In this document: positions 1 to 8,872 of the stretch, one piece after another
Numbering within the stretch: position 1 is the first letter of the stretch
Layout: each line of letters opens with the position of its first letter
Source of the DNA: Deltaproteobacteria bacterium
Lineage (GTDB): Bacteria > Bdellovibrionota > JACOXK01
NCBI GenBank assembly: GCA_016186995.1
Contig: JACPKQ010000027.1
Span: forward strand, 13,545 to 77,544
Reading direction: 5' to 3'
Length of the DNA: 64,000 bases
Notes under the pieces: generated by a model
Told to the model about the DNA's origin: nothing
The model's database searches: none
What the model saw: only the letters and a program-made list of their open reading frames with translations
Made by a program: the position numbers and the translations under genes

Positions 1-1
1 A

Positions 2-157
2 AAGGTTCAGGACTTACCCCTTAAATTACAGAACAAGCTTAAAACCTCTCCTGAAAGATTTTCGTTCAGAGATCCAGATCTTAATTGGACAAGAGAAAAA
101 ATAATAACTGAACGAACCAAAGTATTAAAAAATCCTATTCAGTCTGTTTTCTTATAA
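2..157 (+). CDS. 3' end of an unidentified gene (partial)
   Basis: An open frame runs from the window edge to a TAA at 155-157 and would encode at least 51 C-terminal residues, rich in Lys, Arg and Phe, ending in SVFL. Its codon choice (CTT, AAA, GAA, AGA) resembles that of neighbouring genes. It converges on ftsZ and overlaps its 3' end by 23 bases. I do not recognise a family. It may be the tail of a real plus-strand gene or a chance open frame; the short length prevents a firm decision. Confidence 0.35.
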   Translation, partial: KVQDLPLKLQNKLKTSPERFSFRDPDLNWTREKIITERTKVLKNPIQSVFL

Positions 158-1316
158 ACGTCGGAATATCATACTCGTCATCACCCAAGCCCAATTCTTT
201 TGCTGCACGGCGAGCTTGTTCAATTTCTTCGCTTCGTTTCTGACGAATCACAGTGGGAATATCTACATCGTCTTTCTTAATAACATCTTGAGCTTGAATA
301 AGTGGTTGTTGCTTTAAATTTGTTGTTGGTTGCGTTTTTTCTATTACTTTTTGAGAATGGGCTGAATTAAAACCTGTTGCAATAACAGTTACTCGTACTT
401 CATCTTTAAGAGATGGATCAATCACGGCTCCAAAAATAATATCTGCTTCATCATGTGCAGCGTCATGAATAAGAGAAGAAGCAGCGTTCACTTCATGAAG
501 GGTTAAATTTGGCCCTCCTGTAATATTAATAATAATCCCCATAGCCCCATCAATCGCAACATCTTCTAAAAGAGGGGAAGAAATAGCAAGATTGGCCGCT
601 TCAATAGCGCGGTTTGTTCCACTTGCAACTCCGGTTCCCATAAGAGCAAGGCCTTTATTAGACATAATAGTTCGGACATCAGCAAAATCTAAATTAATAA
701 GACCTCGAATGCTAATCAAATCAGAAATACCTTTCACTGCTTTTAAAAGAACTTCATCTGCTTTTTTGAAAGCATCAATCATAGAAGTATCTTGCCCTGT
801 AATAGAAAGAAGTCTTTGATTAGGAATAACAATTAAAGTATCAACACTTTCTTTAAGCTCAATAATACCTTGTTCTGCTTGACGCATTCTTTTTTTGCCT
901 TCAAACATAAAAGGCTTTGTCACAACCCCCACAGTTAATGCACCCACTTCCTTAGCAGCATCAGCAATAACAGGAGCACCTCCAGTACCTGTTCCACCAC
1001 CCATCCCTGCAGTGATAAAAACCATGTCTGTACCTTGTAGTGTTTCAACAATCACAGAATAATCTTCTAAAGCTGCATTGCGCCCTACTTCAGGATCAGC
1101 TCCAGCACCTAAACCTCGTGTCAACTCTGTGCCTAATTGAAGTCTATTTTCAGTAGGTGCTGCAAAAAGAGCTTGTTTATCTGTGTTGGCTACATAAAAA
1201 TCAACACCTTTCAATTTTGATTCAATCATGGTGCTAATGGCATTGCCACCACCACCACCTACTCCGATAACTCGAATTTTTGCTCCGGAATGTGGACTGT
1301 CATCAAATTCAAACAT
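135..1316 (-). CDS. ftsZ: Cell division protein FtsZ
   Basis: Tubulin-like GTPase that polymerises at mid-cell and scaffolds the divisome. The GTP-binding signature GGGTGTG lies at residues 106-112, preceded by the Gly-rich N-terminal nucleotide loop (about 18-25). A spacer of roughly 50 residues leads to a C-terminal peptide with the [10 protein letters not shown] motif, the expected docking site for FtsA and other partners. The length of 393 aa is normal. The ATG is supported by AGGAGG five bases upstream. It is the last gene of the dcw operon, 9 bp after ftsA. No terminator is visible in the 134 bases beyond it. Confidence 0.98.
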   Translation of the reverse strand: MFEFDDSPHSGAKIRVIGVGGGGGNAISTMIESKLKGVDFYVANTDKQALFAAPTENRLQLGTELTRGLGAGADPEVGRNAALEDYSVIVETLQGTDMVFITAGMGGGTGTGGAPVIADAAKEVGALTVGVVTKPFMFEGKKRMRQAEQGIIELKESVDTLIVIPNQRLLSITGQDTSMIDAFKKADEVLLKAVKGISDLISIRGLINLDFADVRTIMSNKGLALMGTGVASGTNRAIEAANLAISSPLLEDVAIDGAMGIIINITGGPNLTLHEVNAASSLIHDAAHDEADIIFGAVIDPSLKDEVRVTVIATGFNSAHSQKVIEKTQPTTNLKQQPLIQAQDVIKKDDVDIPTVIRQKRSEEIEQARRAAKELGLGDDEYDIPTFIRKQTE

Positions 1317-1325
1317 AGGGGCCTC

Positions 1326-2552
1326 CTAAAAAATTTCTTTCATCCAATTCGTCATAACCGTTTTAACTTTGCTGTAAATATTTTCTTCTCTAATTTTAAA
1401 TAAAGCACTTTGTTGGTTCTTGGCTCCGTAAAGAACCAACCCAACACCTGTTGAATAAATGGGACTATTGACTACATCCGTAAGTCCCCCAATCCCTTGG
1501 GGTAACCCACGTTTCACAGGTAAATCAAAAATATATTCTGCAAGCTCTGGTATACCCTCAAGTAAGGTAGATCCACCTGTAATAACAATACCAGAGGCAA
1601 GAAGTTCTTCATAACCACTTTTAATGATCTCTCTTTGAACAAGGGCAAAAATTTCCTCAACACGAGGTTCTAAAATTTCGGCTAATACTTTTCGTGTAAC
1701 AATACGAGGTTCTCTTCCTCCAACAGTGGGCACTTCAATAGTTTCATCTTTATCAACCATTGAAGTAAGTGCACACCCCGAAATACATTTAATTCTTTCT
1801 GCTTCTGCGGTAGGGGTACGTAATCCAACTGCAATATCATTAGTAAGATGGTTGCCTCCTAAGGAAAGTACAGCAGTATGAACAATGCTTCCTTCAGAAA
1901 AAATGGCAATATCAGTCGTACCACCACCAATATCAACCATGGCCACCCCTAGTTCTTTTTCATCTTCAGAAAGAACTGCTTCACTTGAAGCTAACTGTTG
2001 AAGAACAATATCAACAACATTAAGCCCAGTACGATTAGCACACTTAATAATATTTTGAGCTGAAGAAACAGCAGCCGTTACAATATGAACTTTAGCTTCA
2101 AGACGAACGCCACTCATTCCCAAAGGCTCTTTAATCCCATCTTGATCATCAATAATATATTCTTGAGGAATAATATGGATGACTTCTCGATCTAAAGGAA
2201 TGGCAACAGCTTTTGCGGCATCAATGACTCTTTGGATATCCGCAGCTTTAATTTCTTTGTCTTTCACAGCAACAATGCCGTGGCTATTAAAACCTTTGAT
2301 GTGCCCACCTGCAATACCACAATAGATAGATGATATTTCACACCCTGCGGTGAGTTCTGCTTCTTCGATTGCTTTTTTGATAGATTCAACGGTGCTTTCG
2401 ATGTTGATAACAACACCTTTACGAAGCCCATGAGAAGGACTTGAGCCAACACCAACTATATTGATACCGTTGTCAGTTACTTCACCAACAATAGCACAAA
2501 TTTTTGTTGTACCAATATCAAGGCCAACAACTAGTTCATCCTTTTTCGCCAT
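1326..2552 (-). CDS. ftsA: Cell division protein FtsA
   Basis: Actin-like ATPase that tethers FtsZ filaments to the membrane. The N-terminal phosphate-1 motif (VGLDIGTTK) and a second phosphate loop (DIGGGTTDIAIF) are present, and the chain ends in a short amphipathic-looking segment (VMTNWMKEIF), the expected membrane-targeting helix. I chose the ATG at 2552, preceded by AGAGG at good spacing, rather than a TTG seven codons upstream; this gives 408 aa. It lies between ftsQ (106 bp upstream) and ftsZ, the standard order. Confidence 0.97.
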   Translation of the reverse strand: MAKKDELVVGLDIGTTKICAIVGEVTDNGINIVGVGSSPSHGLRKGVVINIESTVESIKKAIEEAELTAGCEISSIYCGIAGGHIKGFNSHGIVAVKDKEIKAADIQRVIDAAKAVAIPLDREVIHIIPQEYIIDDQDGIKEPLGMSGVRLEAKVHIVTAAVSSAQNIIKCANRTGLNVVDIVLQQLASSEAVLSEDEKELGVAMVDIGGGTTDIAIFSEGSIVHTAVLSLGGNHLTNDIAVGLRTPTAEAERIKCISGCALTSMVDKDETIEVPTVGGREPRIVTRKVLAEILEPRVEEIFALVQREIIKSGYEELLASGIVITGGSTLLEGIPELAEYIFDLPVKRGLPQGIGGLTDVVNSPIYSTGVGLVLYGAKNQQSALFKIREENIYSKVKTVMTNWMKEIF

Positions 2553-2658
2553 AAACAATACCTCTTTTGACAACTTCCAACTCCATCAGCATTGAACCCC
2601 TTCTACAACTACTTATATAAGTACAAAAATAACATAAGACGGCGATTATACTTAAAGA

Positions 2659-3453
2659 TTAAGATTTTTTTAGGGTTTTTACAACCACTTTTTTAGAGAA
2701 GTTAAGATCAATTTCACGAGCTAAGATGTGTTTTTGGGAGAGATCATCCAATACCTTTTCAACTCGGGTGATTTTCTTTTCCAAATTTTGAGACCCCATC
2801 TTAACTCGAGTTGAGTGTGGTAATAAGTAAACTGTAAGCCCTTTAGACTCTTCAAGATGAATTTCTGAGATTTTTTTAACGTTCAAATACTGTAAACTTT
2901 CTGCTTTCTCAAGCAACCAAAGTGCTTTTTGATAGTAATTAACCTCTTCCTGATCCCTAGAAGTACTTGTAATTATTGGGAAATCTAAACCCTCTTCTTT
3001 TTTTGCCTCTTTAATAAGCTCTCCACTCTTTTCTATGTAATAAAGTTTTTTTTCTTTTTGTAAAAGCGCAAAAACTTCTTTTTCTTGCAGGTTAATTTTA
3101 ATTTTATGGGGGAGAATTCTAAAAAGCTTCACTTCTTTTATCCAGGGATTTTCATAAATTCTTTTTTCAACATCCTTTAAATTTAAAGAAATAATATTCA
3201 CATGCGGAGCAATATGGGCAAGTTGTAAAACTTGTGTATGAGACACCCTTGTTGTGGGTGAAATAGCAATTTCTTTAAGATAAAAAAAAGAAGATTTTAA
3301 AAGATACTGATAAAAAAAATACACTCCCATAATAAGAATAAAAAAACAAACAAGCGATAAAGCAGTTTGACCACTTACTTTAAACATTGTTTTAGTTTTT
3401 TCTTTTTGGGCCTGAATACTGCTTAATTTTCTATTTACTTTATTTCGTAACAT
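2659..3453 (-). CDS. ftsQ: Cell division protein FtsQ (POTRA domain)
   Basis: Bitopic divisome protein that links early and late division proteins. A basic cytoplasmic N-terminus (about 1-27) is followed by one membrane segment (about 28-51), a POTRA-like domain (about 54-125) and a beta-rich FtsQ domain. Sequence conservation is low, as usual for FtsQ. The call rests on topology, on motifs such as NPWIKEVKL and on position between ddl and ftsA. Its start overlaps the end of ddl by 14 bases, suggesting coupled translation. Confidence 0.9.
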   Translation of the reverse strand: MLRNKVNRKLSSIQAQKEKTKTMFKVSGQTALSLVCFFILIMGVYFFYQYLLKSSFFYLKEIAISPTTRVSHTQVLQLAHIAPHVNIISLNLKDVEKRIYENPWIKEVKLFRILPHKIKINLQEKEVFALLQKEKKLYYIEKSGELIKEAKKEEGLDFPIITSTSRDQEEVNYYQKALWLLEKAESLQYLNVKKISEIHLEESKGLTVYLLPHSTRVKMGSQNLEKKITRVEKVLDDLSQKHILAREIDLNFSKKVVVKTLKKS

Positions 3454-4378
3454 AAGAGTCTAAGGAAGCTGTTTCTAAAATCTTTTCAACAACACTTTCA
3501 AATGAAACACCTTGTGCTTTTGCAGCCTTAGGAACAAGACTTGTTTCAGTCATCCCAGGAAGTGTATTGATCTCTAAAAAATAGGCCTTGTTATTCTTAT
3601 CAAGAATATAATCAGCTCGAGCCACCCCTCGACATTTTAAAACCTTGAAAGCTTTTTTTGTATTTTCTTGAACGGTTTTGGTAACTTGAGGTGGTAAATG
3701 TGCAGGACATAAATATTCTGTTTTTCCTTTGGTATATTTTGATTCATAATCATAAAAACCACTTTTAGGTCTGATTTCAACGAGTGGATAAGCTTCCCCA
3801 TCTAAAACAGTACACGTAAGTTCTCTCCCCTCAATAAATTGTTCCACCATAACAGAAGAATCATGCTTCGCCGCTTCTTCTAAAGCTTCGCTTAGTTTTT
3901 CTTTCTCTTTAACAATACTCACTCCCACTGTAGAACCTTGAGCTTCTGGCTTAACCACAAGAGGCACTGTCACTTTAAGCTTGTTTAAAAAATTTTCTCG
4001 TTTTTGTTTTGAAACAACCCACACTTCACCGCGTGGGGTAAGAATACCATGAGAATGAACAATGTTTTTTGTTTTTACCTTTGCCATACAAAGAGCGGAA
4101 GATTCAACTCCGCTTCCTGTATAGGGAATTTTCATTTCTTCTAAAATTTTTTGGACTTGTCCATCTTCGCCAAAAACACCGTGAAGAGCATTAAAGATAA
4201 CATCAACTTTTATTTTTCGAACATTTTCTTCTAAAGGATGCCTCAGATCTATGGCTTCTACTTTATAACCTCTTGCTTGAAGAGCTTCAAACACAGCCTT
4301 ACCCGTCTTGAGAGAGATCTCTCTTTCAGAAGATTCCCCCCCCATGAGAACCCCTATTTTTTTATTTTTAAAATTCAT
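3440..4378 (-). CDS. ddl: D-alanine--D-alanine ligase
   Basis: ATP-grasp enzyme that makes D-Ala-D-Ala, the substrate of MurF. The N-terminal domain opens with the Ddl signature IGVLMGGESSEREISL and the LHGVFGEDG motif follows. The ATP-grasp region carries VVKPEAQGSTVGV and the metal-binding C-terminal motif EINTLPGMTETSLVP. I prefer the ATG at 4378 (312 aa) because the signature begins about seven residues later; the longer frame starts at a TTG at 4429 and adds 17 residues with no family match. It lies between murB and ftsQ. Confidence 0.96.
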   Translation of the reverse strand: MNFKNKKIGVLMGGESSEREISLKTGKAVFEALQARGYKVEAIDLRHPLEENVRKIKVDVIFNALHGVFGEDGQVQKILEEMKIPYTGSGVESSALCMAKVKTKNIVHSHGILTPRGEVWVVSKQKRENFLNKLKVTVPLVVKPEAQGSTVGVSIVKEKEKLSEALEEAAKHDSSVMVEQFIEGRELTCTVLDGEAYPLVEIRPKSGFYDYESKYTKGKTEYLCPAHLPPQVTKTVQENTKKAFKVLKCRGVARADYILDKNNKAYFLEINTLPGMTETSLVPKAAKAQGVSFESVVEKILETASLDSYVTK

Positions 4379-4453
4379 GGTCTGCCTGAAAAATACACCA
4401 GGTAACTTTATGTGTACTAACCATTTCAAGAACCTAAGGTTGAATGCTTTTTG

Positions 4454-5314
4454 CTATGTCCAAATTTGTACTTCTTCTTCTAGTGTAACAGAAAATTGTT
4501 TTTTGACAGCTTCTTTGACATGAGAAATGAGATCAAAAATATTTCTAGAGGTTGCTCCTCCTAAATTTACAATAAAGTTAGCGTGTTTTTCCGAAACCCG
4601 AGCAGCCCCTATTTGCATTTTCTTTAAACCTGCCATTTCAATAAGCTTTCCTGCACTTTCTCTTTTCCCATCTACAAATGGATTTTTAAAAATACATCCA
4701 CAATTAGCTTGGGTTACGGGTTGCATTGCATTTCTTCTTTGAATAATTTCTTTAACCTTATTGTGAATATCTTCTTGGTTTGCTTTTTTAAACTTTAAAA
4801 TACCACTATAAATCAATTCACCTTCTTTTAAAGTAAGTTTTCGGTAATCAAAACTAAGATCTTCTTTTGAATAAACCTTTGTTTCTGCCTGACTATTTAA
4901 AACAATAAGCTCTTCTGTGAGAGAGGCAAAATCGCCCAACTGAGTTCCTGCATTCATAGCCCAACCACCACCTAAGTTTCCAGGAATACCTGCAAGAAAT
5001 TCTCCTCCGGTAAGCCCTTTCTTCATACAAAACTGTAAGAGACCTTGTTTTGTAACATTAGCTGTTGCCTTCACATAAACTACATCTTGCTCTTCCTTAT
5101 ATATATCAAGATAGATCGGCATAGAACTTAGCTTAAGTACTGGTTTAGAAAGATAAGTATCTTCAGCCAAAATATTACTTCCACCACCTAGTACATAGTA
5201 ATCTCTAGCTTCTTTTAAAGTCTTTTGAAGTTCAAATACATTGTGAGGGTAAAAAAACTGTCTTGGCATACCCCCTACTCGGAGGGTTGTATGATTTTTT
5301 AAAGCTTCATCCAT
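4454..5314 (-). CDS. murB: UDP-N-acetylenolpyruvoylglucosamine reductase MurB
   Basis: FAD-dependent enzyme that reduces UDP-GlcNAc-enolpyruvate to UDP-MurNAc. The FAD-binding part shows VLGGGSNIL (about 41-49) and the middle part AGIPGNLGGGWAMNAG. The catalytic proton-donor position, usually serine in a GS.FKNP context, is cysteine here (Cys207 in NCGCIFKNP). Cys variants occur naturally in this family, so the enzyme is probably active. At 286 aa it fits the shorter type II form. Its ATG overlaps the end of murC by 8 bases. Confidence 0.96.
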   Translation of the reverse strand: MDEALKNHTTLRVGGMPRQFFYPHNVFELQKTLKEARDYYVLGGGSNILAEDTYLSKPVLKLSSMPIYLDIYKEEQDVVYVKATANVTKQGLLQFCMKKGLTGGEFLAGIPGNLGGGWAMNAGTQLGDFASLTEELIVLNSQAETKVYSKEDLSFDYRKLTLKEGELIYSGILKFKKANQEDIHNKVKEIIQRRNAMQPVTQANCGCIFKNPFVDGKRESAGKLIEMAGLKKMQIGAARVSEKHANFIVNLGGATSRNIFDLISHVKEAVKKQFSVTLEEEVQIWT

Positions 5315-6674
5315 CTAAAAATTTCTCTCCTATTTGATAAATGTTACCAGCCCCTAACGTTAAGACAATATCATTTTTTTGAACAAGCCCTTTTAAAACT
5401 TCTAAAGCATTTTGTAAATCCCCAACATACTCAGCATTATGAGAGTTTTTATTGATTTCTTCAACAAGTTTTGTTGCATGAATACCTTGAATGGGCTTTT
5501 CACTAGCCGCATAAATATCAATAACTAAAAGCTTATCGGCGCAGAAAAAAGCCTTTCCAAACTCTTTGAATAAATCCTTTGTTCTTGTAAAACGGTGTGG
5601 TTGAAACAAAACAACAAGTCGCCTCTCTGGCCAACAGTCTTTAAAAGTTTTAAGGGTGACACTAATTTCTGTAGGGTGATGACCATAATCATCCATAACA
5701 AGAATACCTTCTTTTTCACCCTTGGTTTGAAATCTTCTTTCAACCCCATGAAACTCAGAAAGAGATTTTTTAATTTCTGAAAAAGCAATACCACACTCTA
5801 AAGCCACAATAATAGTAGCTAAAGAATTAAGAATATTATGATCTCCAGGTATGGAAAGTACAATCTCACCTATTTTTTTCTTATGATGGTAAAAATCAAA
5901 ATAGCTTTTTGTACCGTAATGTTTAATGTTTTTAACCGTGTAATCACAATCATTTGTCATTCCATAAGTAACATATTTTTTTTTGAGTCTTGGTAAAATC
6001 TCAACAACATGAGCATCGTCACCACAAGCAACAATGAGTCCATCTTCGGGAACACGATTTAAAAAAGATACATAGGTATCCTGAATATCTTTAAGATCAC
6101 GATAGTGATCCATGTGTTCTAAATCGATATTCGTCACAACAGAAATTTTCGGATTGAGTTTCAAAAAAGATTTGTCACTTTCATCAGCTTCTGCAATGAG
6201 ATATTTTCCTTTGCCAAGTTTGGCATTAGAACCGATGCCTTTGACTCGCCCGCCTACAATAGCTGTTGGATCGAGGCCTGCATGTTCAAAAACCATGGCA
6301 GTCAAGGAAGTAGTTGTTGTCTTTCCGTGCATACCAGAAATAGCAATTCCTTCTTTCATATTCATAAGTTCAGACAACATCTGAGCCCTGGGAACAACAG
6401 GAATTTTAAGTTTTTTAGCTTTAAGAACTTCAGGGTTATCTGAAGATACCGCCGTTGAAGTCACAACAAGATCTTGATCATAAACATTTTTTTCGTTATG
6501 GCCTTGAAAAACCGTTGCTCCCAAACTTTGCAAACGCTTTACAAGTGGAGAAAGATTGAGATCAGAGCCTGTTATCTTATAACCTAAATTAAGAAGCACT
6601 TCGGCAATGCCACTCATCCCAATACCGCCAATACCTATAAAATGAATTTTCTTAAGCTTCACATCCATTTTCAT
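5307..6674 (-). CDS. murC: UDP-N-acetylmuramate--L-alanine ligase MurC
   Basis: Cytoplasmic Mur ligase that adds L-Ala to UDP-MurNAc. The N-terminal Rossmann motif HFIGIGGIGMSGIAE identifies MurC, followed by the ATP-binding GMHGKTTTT motif, the central-domain DESD motif and a C-terminal domain with DDYGHHPTEI and QPHRFTRT. Its length of 455 aa is normal. It lies between murG (7 bp upstream) and murB (8-bp overlap). Confidence 0.97.
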   Translation of the reverse strand: MKMDVKLKKIHFIGIGGIGMSGIAEVLLNLGYKITGSDLNLSPLVKRLQSLGATVFQGHNEKNVYDQDLVVTSTAVSSDNPEVLKAKKLKIPVVPRAQMLSELMNMKEGIAISGMHGKTTTTSLTAMVFEHAGLDPTAIVGGRVKGIGSNAKLGKGKYLIAEADESDKSFLKLNPKISVVTNIDLEHMDHYRDLKDIQDTYVSFLNRVPEDGLIVACGDDAHVVEILPRLKKKYVTYGMTNDCDYTVKNIKHYGTKSYFDFYHHKKKIGEIVLSIPGDHNILNSLATIIVALECGIAFSEIKKSLSEFHGVERRFQTKGEKEGILVMDDYGHHPTEISVTLKTFKDCWPERRLVVLFQPHRFTRTKDLFKEFGKAFFCADKLLVIDIYAASEKPIQGIHATKLVEEINKNSHNAEYVGDLQNALEVLKGLVQKNDIVLTLGAGNIYQIGEKFLDG

Positions 6675-6681
6675 AAGTTAT

Positions 6682-7767
6682 TCATAACTTTCCTGTTTTA
6701 CAATAGCTTGTGATGAAGTTCACAATTTTTTCGGCTGGATTTCCCCACTCAAAACTGTGAAGTGCTTCTTTCATTTTTTCACATGCATGCTCATAAGTCA
6801 TAAGTTGTTTAATAATATTAAAAAGCTTCTCTCCTGAAAGATCTTGCTGAAGAACAACACGGGTAGCACCCTTTTTTTCCAACTCTTCAGCATTATAAAT
6901 TTGATGAGACTTGGCATAAGGATAGGGAATAAGAATAGAAGGAGTCTCAGTCATAATGAGTTCAGAAACTGTTCCAGCTCCAGCTCGACCGATAACAAGA
7001 TCAGCTTCTTTGTAAGAAGAAGCCATGTCAGCGATGAAAGGGAGAACCTCTGCTTGAAATTTTTTTTCAGCATATTCTTTCTTTACAAACTCATAATCTA
7101 AACTTCCCGTTTGATGAGTCAGTTTAATAGATCGAGGTAAATCTTTAAAATAAGAAACCGCCTCTGTCACAGCTACATTCACCATATGAGCACCCTGACT
7201 GCCACCCACTACAAAAATATGAAAATCTTTGTGATGGGCCCGAGGGATGACAGGAGTATTTAAAAAGCTTTTCCTCACAGGGTTGCCGGTAACAACACAG
7301 GCTGATTTTGAAAAGTAATTTGTGGTTGATTCAAAAGAAACAAAAATGTGATGCGCAAAATAAGAAAGAATTTTGTTCGTAAGCCCTGGTTGAGCATTTT
7401 GTTCTTGTAAAAAGGTAGGAATTTTAAGTCGAGAGGCTGCAAAAAGCACAGGAGCTGAAGCATAACCACCCACTCCTAAAACTGCGTGAGGGGCAAACTC
7501 TTTTAAATATTTTTTTGCTAACTTAATTGTTTGTGGAAGTGTTGAAAGAGTTTTTATTTTTTCTTTAAAAGACTTTCCTACAAAGGGCGCTTTAGGGATA
7601 TAGTGAATAGGATAATGATGTTCAGGTACTACTTGTGCTTCTAAACCCTCTTTTGTCCCTATAAAAAGAATTTGGTTAGTATCATCTTTTTCTAGAAACT
7701 CTTCTGCAACAGCCAATGCTGGAAAAACATGTCCACCGGTTCCACCTCCAGCTATTACAAGTTTCAC
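6682..7767 (-). CDS. murG: UDP-GlcNAc:lipid I N-acetylglucosamine transferase MurG
   Basis: Peripheral membrane GT28 glycosyltransferase that converts lipid I to lipid II. Family motifs are visible: GGGTGGHVFPALAVAEE at the N-terminus, the second glycine loop GVGGYASAPVLFAA, EQNAQPGLTNK, GGSQGAHMVN and the donor-binding GRAGAGTVSEL. The length of 361 aa is typical. It overlaps the 3' end of ftsW by 4 bases, so translation is probably coupled to its flippase/polymerase neighbour. Confidence 0.97.
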   Translation of the reverse strand: MKLVIAGGGTGGHVFPALAVAEEFLEKDDTNQILFIGTKEGLEAQVVPEHHYPIHYIPKAPFVGKSFKEKIKTLSTLPQTIKLAKKYLKEFAPHAVLGVGGYASAPVLFAASRLKIPTFLQEQNAQPGLTNKILSYFAHHIFVSFESTTNYFSKSACVVTGNPVRKSFLNTPVIPRAHHKDFHIFVVGGSQGAHMVNVAVTEAVSYFKDLPRSIKLTHQTGSLDYEFVKKEYAEKKFQAEVLPFIADMASSYKEADLVIGRAGAGTVSELIMTETPSILIPYPYAKSHQIYNAEELEKKGATRVVLQQDLSGEKLFNIIKQLMTYEHACEKMKEALHSFEWGNPAEKIVNFITSYCKTGKL

Positions 7768-8864
7768 AGCTGAGTCTCCTCTACATATTTTGAAATGTTA
7801 AGCAGTATTCCAATTCCGATAAGATTTATAAAAAGAGAAGTGCCCCCAAAACTGACGAAAGGCAGAGGTAATCCTTTAGTAGGTAAAAGCCCTGTTACCA
7901 CAGCCATATTCATAAAAGCTTCAATACCTATCATTCCTGTAATACCTGCCCCTAAACAGAAGAGAAACGGTGTTGGAGCACGTAAAGAAATTCTTGTTCC
8001 TTGATAAATAATATAAATAAACCCCGCCAAAACAGCAAAACTTCCTATGAAGCCTAACTCTTCACCCAAACTTGAAAAAATAAAATCGGTATGCGCTTCT
8101 GGAAGATAAAAAAGCTTTGTTCTTCCCTCACCCAAACCTCTTCCTAAAAGCCCACCTGAAAAAAAGGCAAGATATGATTGAATAATTTGATAACCTGAGT
8201 TTTGAGGATCATTCCAAGGATTTAAAAAAGATAAAATTCTTTTTCTTCTATAACCCTCACTAAACGCTAAATAATAAATAAAAGGAGTTGATACAAGAAA
8301 ACTTACTAAAATATAGGGAAAACGAATACCTCCGATAAAAATAAGAAGGAAAATAAGACCCAAGTAAATAACAACATTTCCAAAATCAGGTTGAAGATAA
8401 AGATTAAGCAAAATCAATGAAACCAAAAAAAAGTGCGGTAAGAGTTTATGAAAGACCCTCTCTACCCAATTCTTTTCCGTAATAATATAAGCAAGATAAA
8501 AAATAAGCGCTAATTTCATAAGTTCAGAGGGTTGAAAACGAACGGCTCCTACTTTAATCCACCGTGCTGCAATTCCTACTTTCTGACCAATACCTGGCAC
8601 GAAAACAAGAAAGAGCAAAATTAAACTTAAGAAAAAAAGAGGATAGGCACCTTTTTTGAAAAGATCTTTAGGAAGCCATATAATGGCGCACATGAGGACA
8701 ATAGAAACAAAAGCATAAATGAGATGGCGTTTGAAAAAGTAAAAAGAGTCCCCAAATCTTTCCTGAGCATAAATAGCGCTTGTGCTGTAAACAAGAACAA
8801 TACCTACGAGAACGAGGTAAATGGTTGTCAACAAAAGCCCATAGTGAAAACGAGTTTTTTTCAC
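7764..8864 (-). CDS. ftsW: SEDS-family peptidoglycan polymerase FtsW
   Basis: Integral membrane SEDS glycosyltransferase that polymerises lipid II at the septum with its cognate class B PBP. About ten hydrophobic segments are visible. Family motifs include FQPSELMKLALI, QPDFGNVV, the SYLAFFSGGLLGRGLGEG stretch, LPEAHTDFIFSSLGEELG and LPFVSFGGTSL near the end. The length of 366 aa is normal. The partner PBP (ftsI) lies upstream in the same operon. Confidence 0.96.
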   Translation of the reverse strand: MKKTRFHYGLLLTTIYLVLVGIVLVYSTSAIYAQERFGDSFYFFKRHLIYAFVSIVLMCAIIWLPKDLFKKGAYPLFFLSLILLFLVFVPGIGQKVGIAARWIKVGAVRFQPSELMKLALIFYLAYIITEKNWVERVFHKLLPHFFLVSLILLNLYLQPDFGNVVIYLGLIFLLIFIGGIRFPYILVSFLVSTPFIYYLAFSEGYRRKRILSFLNPWNDPQNSGYQIIQSYLAFFSGGLLGRGLGEGRTKLFYLPEAHTDFIFSSLGEELGFIGSFAVLAGFIYIIYQGTRISLRAPTPFLFCLGAGITGMIGIEAFMNMAVVTGLLPTKGLPLPFVSFGGTSLFINLIGIGILLNISKYVEETQL

Positions 8865-8872
8865 AATTTTAA

